Assembly: GCA_021234155.1 (NCBI GenBank)
Contig: JAJEKV010000175.1
Location: 186,001 to 250,000, forward strand
Source: Isoetes taiwanensis
Lineage: Eukaryota > Streptophyta > Lycopodiopsida > Isoetales > Isoetaceae
Length of the DNA: 64,000 nt
Direction: 5' to 3'
The notes beneath the pieces were generated by a model, which ran no database searches, was not told where the DNA came from, and saw nothing but the letters and a program-made list of their open reading frames with translations. Positions 46,971 to 58,310 of the stretch are shown here, piece by piece. The position numbers and the translations under genes are program-made. The first letter of the stretch is position 1. The number at the start of each line of letters is the position of its first letter.

Positions 46971-47512
46971 GAAATAGTTGGAATGTATCTAGACATAGGA
47001 CTAGTCTAGGGGGGTTCCTCTTCGTGCCATGTATTCCATCCGTTATAAAGAAGTCATTTTGAGCCTTCGAGCTGTCGCGTCCCGAAGAGGATCGCTTCCC
47101 ATGTGTTACCGTTGTTCATCCCCTCTGTTTTGTACAACTCCTTTGCTCCTCATTCCGGTGAACAATTGGAGGCCGATTGATCTTGTATACTGAGATCTTG
47201 AATCGCTTTGTCTCCCTCTTGAAATTGAGGGTCGATTTTCGAGTTTCGGTTTAGAATTAACTGTCCGGCAGATGCTGAATTTGTTTTTACAAGCATACTC
47301 AGTTGTAGATATTCTTATCGCATAAATCTGGCAAATTCTAGTTCTGGGGAAGTAATGCTGGGATAATCGGACAGTACGGCTCGATCTTTTTTATATGAGT
47401 GCTCTTCTGCAATTGCGCCAAGAGTGTAGTTCAAATTGTACTCAGAAACTGGAAATGAGCTGCTGCAATTTGTGGAATTCATTTTAACAGTGATTAGTGT
47501 GGCAGAGTATTA

Positions 47513-49350
47513 ATGGCCCCCGAGATGGCAAATGCCCATATGTTAATCCAAGCTGAGCATTTTTCAAAATTGCATAAGCCTGCCCCGTTTTCTGTGGCAG
47601 TGAAGGAATCATTTACTGATGTTAGGGTACCACTGGGAGATGGCCCTTACACGTTAGCTAAACGTGTTCAGGTATGTTAAACTTGCAGCTTCATTTAATT
47701 TTTTCTTAACCTAAATTAACAAGGCATCCTGCTTCAGGTAATGGAAAAGAACCCAGACAAAGCAATCGCTTTATTTTGGGCAGCAATCAATGCAGGAGAC
47801 AGGGTAGACAGTGCTCTAAAAGATATGGCTGTTTTGATGAAACAACAAAATAGGCCTGAGGAGGCCATAGAAGCCATTAGATCTTTAAGACATCGTTGTT
47901 CGGATCATGCACAAGAGTCATTGGATAATGTTCTCCTTGATCTCTATAAGGTGAGCCCTTGTTAACTCATGTTGGTAATATTTGTACTTAGTTATACCAA
48001 GGGACCTTTATCCCTTTGTAAAATGATATTCTTATATGGAACTAATTTGTATGTAACTATCATTTAGAAATGTGGAAGATTGGATGACCAAATAGAGTTA
48101 TTAAAATGCAAACTGCATTTTATTCATGAGGGAATTGCTTTCAATGGCAAACGTACAAAGACAGCTCGTTGTCAAGGAAAAAAGTTCCAAGTATCGATTG
48201 AAAAGGAGGCCACACGATTGCTCGTATGAACTTTTTCCTCTCCTTTTCTTCTTTTTAGCTTTTGTCATTTTGCTGCATACTGAAATAAGGTGCATTTTAA
48301 CTCCCTCGTAATGCTTAAACCTTTTGTGATGTGAATACTGTAACAGGGCAATTTGGGATGGGCTTACATGCAGCAATCCAATTACCTTGCAGCGGAGGCT
48401 GTATATAGGTGAGTAGTAAGGGCATATAATATCTTTAGTTTACTCCTACCTTTGTCCTTAATTCAGAACACATTTCCTACAGGAAAGCTTTATCCATTGA
48501 GCCTGATCATAACAAATTCTGCAACCTAGGCATATGTCTTATGAAACTTGGACGTTTGAATGAGGCCAAAGTCATCCTCAAAAGCATTGAACCTCCCAAT
48601 TCAGCTGGAAATTGGAGCAAAGATTCACATGGGAAATCTTATGAACGTGCTCAAGAAGTACTTCATGAAATAGAAGGTATCAATATTTTGGATGAGGATC
48701 CGATTCAGAGAGGAAGTTTTGTCTCTAATTTTGATTCCGCGGATAGCACACTATTCGCAACATCTGGATTTGGTCCCTTGCAAGCAGATCAAGATATATG
48801 GAATGGTTCTGTTAGAAAACTGCATCAATCAGGATCCAATTCATCCTTATTTTCCAGCCAAACGTTGCTTAGTGAGGATGATTGCTTGTCTAGTGATGAC
48901 AATGAGAACATGAATATCAACATACAGGTTGGTCAACATGATCAAGATGGTAGTTTTTTTCAAGTAGATTTTGAAACTTCAGTGGCATCTGCTCACCAAT
49001 CTTCACAGAAAGAGGAGAAATTCTCTTGGTCTTCTGATAGAATGGCTACTGATACAAGATCTACAAGTAAATTGGAAAGCTCAAGGACCGTGGATGATGA
49101 CAGCCAAAATAGAGTGAGGAGATCATTAGAACCTCAATTCGGATTAATTGGATCTTCTTCAAATTCGGATGTTCCACACATAAAAAAAGGGCCTTCTCAG
49201 GCCATTAAATACCCTGAACATTTTTCATTGTTTCCAGACTTGTCTTCTGAAGATGAAACGCTTGTTTCCAGCTATAGCTGTGCAGAAAGAAGGCGTCGTC
49301 TAAGAGTATTTCAGGAAATGACACTTCCCTTTCTCAGCTTTAGGGCTTGA
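47513..49350 (+). CDS. TPR protein of the MS5/TDM1 - SDI1 family, five exons
   Basis: Exons: 47513-47671, 47738-47950, 48068-48223, 48347-48408 and 48483-49350. All introns are GT-AG, short (66-123 bp) and phase-consistent, giving 485 codons and a stop at 49348-49350. Exon 2 reads VMEKNPDKAIALFWAAINAG and NRPEEAIEAIRSLRHRC; exons 3-5 read KCGRLDDQIELLKCKL, then GNLGWAYMQQSNYLAAEAVY and KALSIEPDHNKFCNLG. These are the tetratricopeptide block and linker of the plant MS5/POLLENLESS3/TDM1 and SULFUR DEFICIENCY-INDUCED family. Residues from about 245 to the end are serine/aspartate-rich and probably disordered, ending with the family-like RRRRLRVFQEMTLP. Arabidopsis relatives act in exit from meiosis (TDM1) or sulfur-starvation responses (SDI1/2); which role applies here cannot be told. 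At 485 residues it is longer than SDI1 and closer to the MS5 type. The start is the first ATG in frame with the N-terminal PYTLAKRVQ segment. Confidence 0.92.
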
Positions 49351-49756
49351 GTCAATACTTATGTACAATAAGAGAATTCAATATTGTTTATTAAAAGTTA
49401 ACTCATCCCCAACCTTTGTTGCTTTTCTGCAGTACTTCCGAAATCCACAAATTTATATGCAATTCCTGGAAAATTGTCACCCAGGAAACATTGCAACTAA
49501 TAACAATTGTGCATAACAAATCTATGCATGAGAGAGAGATCTCTTCAACCAACGTCTTCTTTTCTGGACGAAAAGAATAAGCCTTGAATTTCATCTTGTT
49601 GTATCAAAGACATGACCGAAGGCCAGTAACGAAGACCACTTTAGAAATAACAACCTCCTTACTGACTTGTTTAACATACGCTTTCTAGTGGAATCTAGGA
49701 AACAAACACTATAGTGACCACCTTTTTCAAACGATTGCAACACAATCTCCTTTGTC
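49351..49756. other. 3' flank of the TPR gene
   Basis: Probable 3' UTR and intergenic sequence; no other feature seen. Confidence 0.4.
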
Positions 49757-50170
49757 GTAAGAGGAAATTGTCGGAGCGCCGTATTCCTACTCCGGGAAGT
49801 GGTAAACCCAGACACATGTCCGGGTTTAACACTGCTGCTCAGTTTCAAGCTCAGACAACGGTTTCTGCATGTTTTTTCACTGATCTTGCTTGATCCATGC
49901 TCAAATCTCTTGCTCTTTTGATAGAATGAGGTTTTTAGGAGCTGTCAAGGTGATTCCAATGGTGTTTGAACCGGATTGAGCCGTTCAATAAGTTGATTGC
50001 AAGCTCTATTCAAAGATTAGCATGCCAAAACACAGTCCCACGCTCAGTTAACCGCGTGGTTATCCCAGCCGAAAAAAAGTGGTTAACCCGGACAAAAGTG
50101 TGGTTAACTCGGACATGACTTGTGTCCGCTTTACCACTTCCTGAGTAGGAATCTTGCGGCTCAAAATTGT
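49757..50170. repeat. Foldback/MITE-like element with imperfect inverted arms of about 70 bp
   Basis: ATTCCTACTCCGGGAAGTGG followed by TAAAC and GACACATGTCCGGGTT (49783-49830) is mirrored at about 50100-50155 (AACTCGGACATG, TGTCC, TTTACCACTTCCTGAGTAG). The inner spacer repeats GGTTAACCCGGACA-type motifs. No ORF is present. The outer limits and target duplication are not resolved. Confidence 0.6.
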
Positions 50171-51837
50171 CAAAATGCCTTTCATTTTGCGATGGCAATA
50201 TGAAATTTTAGTGAAAGTTGTCTTTCGCAAACACCTTAGATTAGAAATAAATATCTTTCCAACAGGATCAAATTTATCTTAGTCGAAGTTGAAACTTCAA
50301 AAGTTATGCTCTTGAGTTGTTTGACATTCTTAAAATTTGAAACAGTATAACTTGATTATCCCAACTCTATTTAAGATGTTTTACTGCCAATGGAAAGATC
50401 TTACTCTCATTTATAAGTTTGTGAAGGACACTTTTTATTTCAAATGAGGAGGAGGAGAGAAAAAAAAAAATTAATTGTTGTTTACTCCCAACACACCATT
50501 TTTAGGGGCACTTTGTTAATTTTAGCAACATGTAGGGGCACTTTGGTAATTCCCCTTGTCATAATGGTGGAACATCTTCTAGAAGGGAATTTACAATAGC
50601 ACCTAAACCTTTTTGCCCTCAAGAAAAAGTAAGGATAATGTCTTTGAAATAGCGCTATATTTATAAAGTATTAAAACTATGCAAGACGGGAACGATAATT
50701 GTACCATTAACAGGGTGAAATAATCTGGGCCGTGGAAACATTTATCTCCCACCAAATGGATTTCGTTTACTCTGTCCCCATTGTCCATACCTGACAATTG
50801 ACCTGCACCTGCCATTCAATCCAACTCTCCGCCCCGTTCGTGGATCATGGCCGTCATTTGAGAAATCATGCTTCCATATCCTCCCATCTTTTCATTCCTC
50901 TGTAATCGCAACCATGACTAAGGGAGGGGCGCTAACAATGCCGCATGTTCCAAATATCTAAATGTTGTCCAATCTTAGATCAATCCATATTCACAAAATT
51001 CAAGTTGTTGTATCAAAACCTTATTATTGTCATAAACTCATTTAACCCCAAATCATCTATCAAAAAATCTTTAAAATGGGCTATACTATTGTAAAGCATT
51101 GGTCTCCATTATGTTGCATATGACTTTTTTTGCAATGAAGCTAAAGAATTGCTGCAATTTCTGCAAGAGAATTAAAATTATTACAACAAAATTATGTTCA
51201 CAGATTAACACTAAAATGCAGTGTTTAGCAAGTGCTTAACAACGACCACCTTTCATAGTATTCCAAAGTAGGATACACAATGAGGGACTTTTAAGTATTG
51301 GTGAGTAGAGTCAACTAATGTTTTGACTTCACATATAAATCTTCATTCTCGTTAAGTCAATTGGTGAAGGGAAATGTTCGTGGCGGCTTTGGCCCCCACG
51401 ATAAATTTCTTGTAAGTCTAACTGTAAATATCACATAATAATCCAACGTGCCTGTAATTTTGCTTATGTTTTTACTCAAATAAATAAAGATACTAGAAAT
51501 CACAGTACCATTATGTTATCCAAATAAGTAGAAATACTAGAAAACACGCTTCTATTATGTATTCCTACTGTCTATTATTGCATCATCGTCTACATATATG
51601 CGTCTTCGTCATCTGCTCTCTTTAATTCTTGGTGAGGACACTAGTAGCATACTTTTTGCTAAGCGTTGTACATAAATTGGAAGGATGCTATAAAAAAAAA
51701 AAAAACAAAGTTGTTAATGCCAAAATTAAATAAAAATCAAATTAAAGACGCAACCATATAACTAGTTACCTCACTGACTAGTCTGAAGATCCTCTAGTTC
51801 TTCAACATCTATATCCACATACTTAGCCTCGTTCATA
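50171..51837. other. Intergenic, nothing recognised
   Basis: AT-rich. A short direct repeat (AGGGGCACTTTG followed by TAATT) lies near 50503 and 50534. No gene is supported. Confidence 0.5.
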
Positions 51838-53234
51838 TCACGAATATCTCGCTCATCTTTCCTTGTGCATCCACAACGTAATACACTAAATCAATCAAAC
51901 CTTCATCAATAGCCAGTCCATAATAATGAACACCCTGCAATGCACATGCTTCGTCATAGTATCTGTGCCCGCAAATAGATCTAACACAAAACCATGCTTA
52001 GCACAGAAGCAATGTAAAAGAAATTCCATGAACCTGGTATATTGTTCCAGCCCAAACCTGGAGTAGGTAGTGTATGCAGTCCATTTCATGATATAAAAAA
52101 GCGAATTGAATATCAAATCGAGCTTCCTCCTAAGAATAGAGTGGACACTGATCTCGTCTCTGCACATCACCTGAAAAGTTCTGCTGTCAAGTTTCAGAAT
52201 AGAGAGAATTGGGATATGCTGAGTCTTGGTAATCCACAACTTGACTTCACTCTGCCGGGAGGGCATTTAAGCGAGAAGTGGATGAGAATGGCTTTCATGG
52301 AAAAAATGTCAGTAGCAGAGGAATCCTGAATCTCGTAAAGGTCAATGAAGTCACTGTTACTAACATTATATAATCCGGAAACAGTTGGAGAGAATTTGCA
52401 TCACTTTTCAAAAGAACATCCTTATAGGACATAAGAGGGTTCAGACCTTTCGCTTTGTCGCTTTTACCCATGGCCAGAATTGCGTTGCGAATCTTGTCCT
52501 CTCCAATCTTGGTTTTTATAATGTTGAGCCAGAGAGTTTCACGTCATTACAGTTCTCGCAATCACAGGTATCGACCTCCACAGGGTTAAAGAAGCCGTTG
52601 CTATCTTTGATACTGCACTTCTTGGCATTCTTCTTAAGCCACCTCCAGGGAGGTCGCAATAACCTTCGGGATTTCTTCATTTTTTAAGCTCGCCTTGAAA
52701 GCTCTCCTGTGCCTTTCGATAACATGATCCTCGGCACCCTCCCATCTTCTGATAAGTCTGATGCTTGCCTTGGTAGACTCCTTTAAGTCGTCCCACTGAA
52801 TAATTAGGTCCTTGACCTTAGCAAGCAACTCGTCCATAGAAGCACGGAAGATACCGTTTTTTGAAGCTGTCGCCGTCGGATTCTGTGTGACCTTGTTTTA
52901 CTGTGATCAATTTGTAAAGGGAAGTGTCCATTTCTTGCACGAACCCCAACATGTTCCATATCCAGTCCCGATCATTAGCCCTGCCCTCCCAGTAATCCCT
53001 GTCGATCATGTCCATTTTATTCTTGCATGCCCTGAAAGCTACCTCATCTTGAATCCCCATGCAGAAGGCAGCAGCTTTTTGTTGATCTTTGATGATTTCA
53101 AGTCTCGTATGAATATCTTTAAGCAGTTTCCAACCCAAATCTTTCTGGTCTTCAAGCCAAAAAACTTGAGTCCATTCCTCATCTTCTATATCAGTGCCCA
53201 ACGATCCAGCCATACTATCCTTGGTCCTCATCTT
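51838..53234 (-). pseudogene. Decayed gene with C-terminal class-beta (N4C/N6A-type) SAM methyltransferase-like domain
   Basis: Minus-strand frames join end to end with single-base shifts. From ATG 53234: MRTKDSMAGSLGTDIEDEEW and on to GHTESDGDSFK. After a shift at an A-run near 52860 come MDELLAKVKDLIIQWDDLKE and RRWEGAEDHVIERHRRAFKA. Then KKCSIKDSNGFFNPVEVD with a CDCENC cysteine cluster, then EDKIRNAILAMGKSDKAKG, then IYEIQDSS. The last part reads RFMEFLLHCFCAKHGFVLDL, FAGTDTMTK and, one base shifted, ACALQGVHYYGLAIDEGLID to a TGA at 51838. The LDLFAGT...ACALQG...YYGLxID segment matches motif I and the second SAM-loop of class-beta DNA amino-methyltransferases, in which motif I follows the catalytic motif. 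At the expected catalytic N/DPPY/F place is LIFNSLFY, so the catalytic residues appear lost. At least five shifts or stops are present. Host or mobile-element origin is unknown. Confidence 0.6.
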
Positions 53235-53517
53235 GTTCACAGGAAAGCCCCAACCAAAGCAATGCACAAACCAGAGGACGGACGAAAGGAGCCGGAAAGA
53301 CAGAGACGGTTACCAAGAAAGGAAACTGTCTTTCCCTTTGCCCCCAAAGGCAAAGGCTCTAATTCAAACAATAACAGAAGCACACCCCCCAAGAGTCTGA
53401 GAATCGACTGAAAAGATAACCCGTACCCACTGCAGAGAAGCAAATCTAAGGACACTAATAGCCTACCAAGCAGGGGATCCAGTGCTGGCACAGAATCCCA
53501 AGAACTCTGAAAAAGAC

Positions 53518-53930
53518 TTAATTGGCTGCTAGGAATCTCCAAACGACCAACTCAATATCGCTGATATATTGGGCAGGCTGAAGATCGAAGAAGGTTGTCC
53601 AGTGATATAATGGTTCCACACCAAATTCAATAGGGGCACTCATAGTGAAAAGGTTTCTTTGAAATCTGCCTCCCAGAAATGGCTGGGAGTTGTGAGCAGC
53701 AACCCTTAGAGATTCCAGGCTGTCAAAACAAAGAATACACAGAAAAAAGAAATTGAACCCAATCCTACAAAACCCAATCCTTGAGTTAGAAACAGTAGTT
53801 AATCTAATCAAAATTTCCAGTAGGTTGATGGAGCCCTGGAATTCCTCAGAGATATGAGTAATTTCCAACCCCTGGAGAACAGCTTCGAGCAAAGTCTCAT
53901 CCCTTGGAGTTGGGGAACTCTCTCTGACTC
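53518..53930 (-). other. Minus-strand open frame upstream of the methyltransferase relic
   Basis: Reads SSPTPRDETLLEAVLQGLEI, THISEEFQGSINLLEILIRL and, after a low-complexity F-rich stretch that could be a 49-bp intron (GTAGG to TTGACAG), SLRVAAHNSQPFLGGRF and on. It resembles coding sequence and may be an upstream exon of the relic, but no domain is recognised. Confidence 0.35.
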
Positions 53931-53979
53931 CATGCGGTGGTAATGTTCATCTCCCCCATATGCCTCCGTGACAATATGA

Positions 53980-55896
53980 GTATTATTATACTAACAAAAG
54001 AATGGCCTATAGCCAAATCAAGCAAGCCCTCGGGCATACATTTCATAGCACAAATCAAACTGTGTCTTTGTGCATAGTAACCCTGTAAAAGCGACTTGTA
54101 ACTTGGTACAACTCTTCAGAAAGCGCGGCTTGTAACTTGGTACAACTCTTCAGAAAGCGTGGCTGATAGTCAATAGGTTTTTGAAGAATGGCATTTTTCC
54201 GGGATATAAGTATGACACATTTATGGTCCTACATTATAGGAAGACAAAAAGAATAGAGGTCATAATAGGGTTGATGGCCTGTTGCAGAACAAGTTCTCCT
54301 TGTGAAACGGAGTAAGTACAAGTGCTTTGTTGGAAAAAGTACAGCATTGCACTATGATGTCTTATATTTTAAGTTTAAGCATTTATATGAAAAGCCTACT
54401 TTGACTCTATATTAACCAAAGCACGGCCATTGGTCAAAAACTAGCCCTAGGGCTTATGAAGTATTAGGCAGTTATGCCTACATAACACAAAACTGGAGGT
54501 CATTTTCCAAAAGTCAGAGATAGCTCTATACTTGATACATAACCTTTATCAAATGTTCAAGCTGAAAGGGCTTTGAGGCTGCAGACAAAGGGCTTGAGGC
54601 TGCACACACGTGGCTAAAAATCAATAAGACTTTGAAGGATGGGATTATTTCTAGATCTAAGTATGACACTTCTATCTCGCTCAAAAAGCTATGGTCTTAC
54701 AGGTGACACACGCTAAATTTATTCACAAAGTATTTCTTGTCATAATTATAGTTGTTGTAGGTCTGAGAGTGTAGAAATGCTGATAGTAAATTAGAGGTGA
54801 ATAAATAGTGAATACAGTCCAAGATTTACCATCAATTCTCCAAGTTTCACCACTGGTTCTCCATGATTTTCAGAGAGAAACTTCTCCATATGGTAAAGGT
54901 GATTCATGGGTGAATGGGGGTTGAATAAAAGGTAAATTGTCCTTTCATTTCCCATTTAGAGAATCAGAAATTCTTTGTAGTGATTGAACTCTAGTTTTTT
55001 GAGTCGTTTGTTTGCAGGGAAAGGTGCTTTGTTCTAGCCCTATTCCATCAAAGGTCTAGTGAAGCATTGAGCAACCACTTACGCTTTTATTTATTCATTT
55101 TTTCCTGTGCCAAAAAAGGATTGGTAAAGCCAGGTTACTGGCACTGCCTGAGTGAGATAGAGGTAGCCGGATCAGTTCAAGTCCTATAACAAAATAGGGT
55201 GCATCGGACTGGGGCTGTGAAGCTCTGTGTCGAAATCTTCCTTAATGCTTATGCTAGTGGCTGTGAAGCTCAATTTTGAAGGCCATAAATATGGCTATTC
55301 CGTCAATCCAACCTTCACTGTTTTGCACTGCAAACCGGTGAAGGTTGGATTGACGGAGTAGCCTTTGCTCTGCAAACCGATTTTGAAGCCAATTTTGCTT
55401 CCAATTTTGGAAGGAAGATTTAATCTAAATTAGGTAAAGATAGAAGTAGTAGTCAATAGGGCTTGCCAAGGACAGAGCTGTAGTGGTCAGAGCTTGGCAA
55501 CGGACTTGCAGAGTAGATTACAGGGTATTACAGGAAATCTCTCTAAATGTTCAGCCACAGGCATGTTATTAGCTGGTAACAGCTATCAAATGGACAGTTC
55601 AGATTCGATCTGACCATGTAAAATCGAGGACCAATGCATTGAGGAGATATCTTATCCCTAGCATCTAGGATATTTGAAATGTGAAACCGGAGCAAATTGC
55701 TTCGCATAGTGATCCTAGTGGAAGTGATCGCGTAGGAGCGAATATGGAATATAAAAAGGGAATGGGTGACCTAACTCTGGTATGTTCTTCGATGATCATA
55801 TGGTCTCTGCAATACTTGATACCATCGCAATGGGTAAAAGTAGACTTACCTTAGTTTTGGTGATACCTCTGCAGGTATCCCTTCCAGCGGAATCAC
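53980..55896 (+). repeat. Block A repeat, copy 1
   Basis: Direct copy of 62019-64000, starting TGAGTATTATTATACTAAC, about 8.04 kb apart. Similarity is high throughout except around 54715-54775, where the two copies carry different sequence. It contains a 35-bp tandem pair (GGCTTGTAACTTGGTACAAC..., 54091-54163) and a hairpin at 55293-55363. No coding capacity is recognised. It could be an LTR or a duplicated non-coding segment. Confidence 0.88.
55293..55363 (+). ncRNA. Candidate foldback RNA hairpin in block A copy 1
   Basis: Arms of 26 bp (55293-55318 and 55338-55363), beginning GGCTATTCCGTCAATCC, pair with a single G.U wobble around a 19-nt loop. The second block A copy has the same structure at 63443-63513. 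It could be a siRNA/miRNA-like precursor or simply a MITE remnant. Confidence 0.5.
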
Positions 55897-56260
55897 TAAA
55901 ATTGCATTGTAACTATGCAGTCACGCTGAGTGCACTCAACCCTTAGCCTTTTTTTTTTTCATTTAGCATAGATTTCTCGGCCGATCGAGCTCCAAATTGG
56001 TTCAAGTGACTTCCATCATGGTCGAAATGAGAGGGATTAAAGAAGCTGTCAGCGAACCAAAAATCTCCTCTAATGCCTCTGGATTCAATCAGTTCCAAGA
56101 GGGGAGAAAACTGCCCTCAAAATGCACAACTTCTGGGTTACTGCACAATTTGGCCGAGAGATTTCACCGGACAAAATTTTTTTGTTGTGATTCCGTCGTA
56201 AGGGATACCTTGCGAAGGTATTATCAAAACCAAGATAACTCTATTTTCACCCATTCGCAA
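55827..56260. repeat. Inverted pair of a 70-bp motif linking blocks A and B
   Basis: 55827-55896 (plus) and 56187-56260 (minus) share GGGT(G)AAAA.TAGA, TTACCTTAGTTTTGGT, ATACC, GGTATCCCTT and CGGAATCAC. The same motif occurs at 3230-3301 (plus, inside block B copy 1) and 63958-64000 (plus, cut by the window end). Each copy has a small inner palindrome around GATACC...GGTATC. Confidence 0.75.
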
Positions 56261-56986
56261 CACTTTCCTCCTCTATAAGTACTATAAAGGTGGCTCCCTA
56301 TTTTGTGAGGTAATTCTAGAGCAACATAATGACATTCGTCTCTGGCACGACAAGGTGGGGGATACTAGGAGTTAAGTTTCTGTTTTTCTTGTTCCCAGAG
56401 GAGCAGATTGCCTAGTCATGATCATGTGGGCTGCTAAGCAGGCAGCAAGCACACAAGCAGGCAAAAATTAATCGCAAGGAAAAACTTCAAATTGAGCAAA
56501 CATTAATAAGGATAAATCCCCGGATTACGGCTGCTAAAGCATCTACAACTGATCCCTGCAATTGCATCACCACCACCACCACCACCAAATTTAGAAATGA
56601 CAAAGGCTGTTGCGATAAATTTATTGTAGATAGATAAAGACATTTATTTGTTTGCAATTATGCGAAATTGTAGTTGGATCAAAATAAACAAGTTGTTCTT
56701 ATCCATTGAAGTCATATGTGCATGTTCCCTTATTAAGTGTAAGATGCAAGGGTTGCTTGGCAGTGCACCGAAAAGTCAAAGACACAGGATCCACATGGAT
56801 CTCTATCATCTTCCATCATGTTTGTCTCGAGGAGTTGAATTTGGATATGTCATACTTTTCTTTTCCATGTAAAAACTACTAGTTGAAGGTCAAATTCTTT
56901 GTCCCGTGGTAAGTGGAATAAATATGTTCAAATTTTTCAACTCTAGTTGATTGCATATGTAGAGCTAAAAGTGTGTCTCATATATG
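55985..56986 (+). repeat. Block B repeat, copy 2
   Basis: Inverted counterpart of 2459-3503. It holds the 93-codon frame 55997-56278, which differs from the 94-codon frame of copy 1 by about a dozen residues and one in-frame 3-bp indel. It also holds a second conserved frame at 56648-56872 and a TATA-like CTATAAGTACTATAAAG near 56273. The region 56365-56440 differs from copy 1. No domain recognised. Confidence 0.8.
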
Positions 56987-58008
56987 ATAATTGGCTTACC
57001 TACTAACCGGTCCAACTGAAAGAATTGTACACATTACGATGTTACATTGATGTCATCCGACTTTCAAAGATGTATTAGCTATACACTTTTAATTAGACCA
57101 TGTTCTTTGTAGATGTCATTGTTGGAAAGTGTCATGGACAACTACAACTTACCATAGTGCTTTATTTCATTCTACCTACAATATGCAAGTGGTTTTGAGT
57201 TCTTGTTTGAGTCGGCATTTTTTATGCAAAGGCATGTTGAAAGGGTATTACATCTTGTGTTTAGCCCACATGCATATGAGAGGCTGTAATTACTTCCCAT
57301 TTTGTTGAGCTGGCAAGCAAGAGTCACGTCGATTGACAATTTCATACCCCAGTTGCTTTACTTTTTTCCATTTGTTGGAATATTGTTTCCCAGAATAAGC
57401 TCGAATTGAGCAAGTCGCCTCCTACTGCCTCTCATAAAAAAGGAGTATTCTGGGAGGTTCTTCCAATAATGCATGACAATCAATAAGTATAAGTTGACAT
57501 TAAATAAACTTATGATATTTGGACCATGGAATGCTGCCATAGGATTCGACTATGGGATGTTGCCAAAAGTGGTATCGCTATGGTAAGACGTAAAAAATAT
57601 TATTTATCTACTTCATTTTGGGTCAAAATTCTTAAGTTATATGAATTGACTTTCACTATTGATGCCAAGTCAAACTATATATTTATCGACTTCATTTTGG
57701 TCAAAATTCTGAAGCTATGATTTTGACTTTTGCTATTGATATCATGTTGACTTGGGGTTGTTGACATTTGTGTTTCCTAGTTGGGGGCTTTTTGTCTTGT
57801 AACATTGATAGAGAGTCGACTTACAACATATAGATGTGAGAGATTTGCGACACACATATGTATGAGATTTATATAACTAGTTTTTCTAGTTCTCTAATTT
57901 GGCATTTCTGATAGGTATTCTTATTTTAAAATTGAAGGAAAAGGCGGAAACGTGGCATCTTTTTTTTTGTGATATTGAAGGACCACAAATGCCAGAGTTA
58001 GAAGAGGA
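56987..58008. other. Intergenic, nothing recognised
   Basis: AT-rich, with a short repeated phrase ACTTCATTTTGG.TCAAAATTCT near 57612 and 57690. No gene supported. Confidence 0.5.
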
Positions 58009-58011
58009 GGC

Positions 58012-58018
58012 TATAAAA
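58012..58018 (+). promoter_or_regulatory. TATA box of the dirigent-like gene fragment
   Basis: TATAAAA, 45 bp before the first ATG at 58057, preceded by a purine-rich stretch and followed by a typical short leader. Confidence 0.5.
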
Positions 58019-58056
58019 GGGCAAGCAATGGAGTGATATCAGACAAAGGAAACACA

Positions 58057-58310
58057 ATGAAGAGGATAATCTTCATGTTGATTAAATGTCTTGGCGATGG
58101 GCGAGGCAAAGAGGCAGAGATCCAAGGCTACAACAATGCAATTCTACGTGCAAGAGCAATTCACAGGGCCCAACAAAACGCTGGTGAAAACAGCCGGGCA
58201 GGAGACAACCTATGACCTCAAATTTGACCAAATTGGAGTCCTGGATGATCCGATTACACACAGCCCTTCTCCAAAATCCAAGCTTTTTCAGTTCTTTAGA
58301 TAGGCCGACC
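58057..58310 (+). pseudogene. Dirigent-like protein, truncated and frameshifted
   Basis: ATG 58057 starts a hydrophobic, signal-like MKRIIFMLIKCL. One base out of frame, the sequence continues RSKATTMQFYVQEQFTGPNK and FDQIGVLDDPITHSPSPKSK. This fits the first half of dirigent proteins (FYxHDxxxGxN, then GxxxVxDDPIT.GP...S). The frame ends at 58304-58306, and the beta-barrel second half is absent. Known dirigents are secreted proteins that steer radical coupling in lignan and lignin-related synthesis. Inferred: a 5' fragment of such a gene, broken by one shift and loss of the 3' part. The family call rests on one motif block. Confidence 0.55.

Noticed and set aside
52042-53411. Plus-strand ORFs at 52042-52329 and 52812-53411
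   Set aside because: They are antisense to the minus-strand methyltransferase relic, whose motifs make better sense.
55840-55850. U1 snRNA-like ACTTACC motif in block A
   Set aside because: The match is limited to a few bases; the rest of the U1 sequence and its promoter elements are absent.
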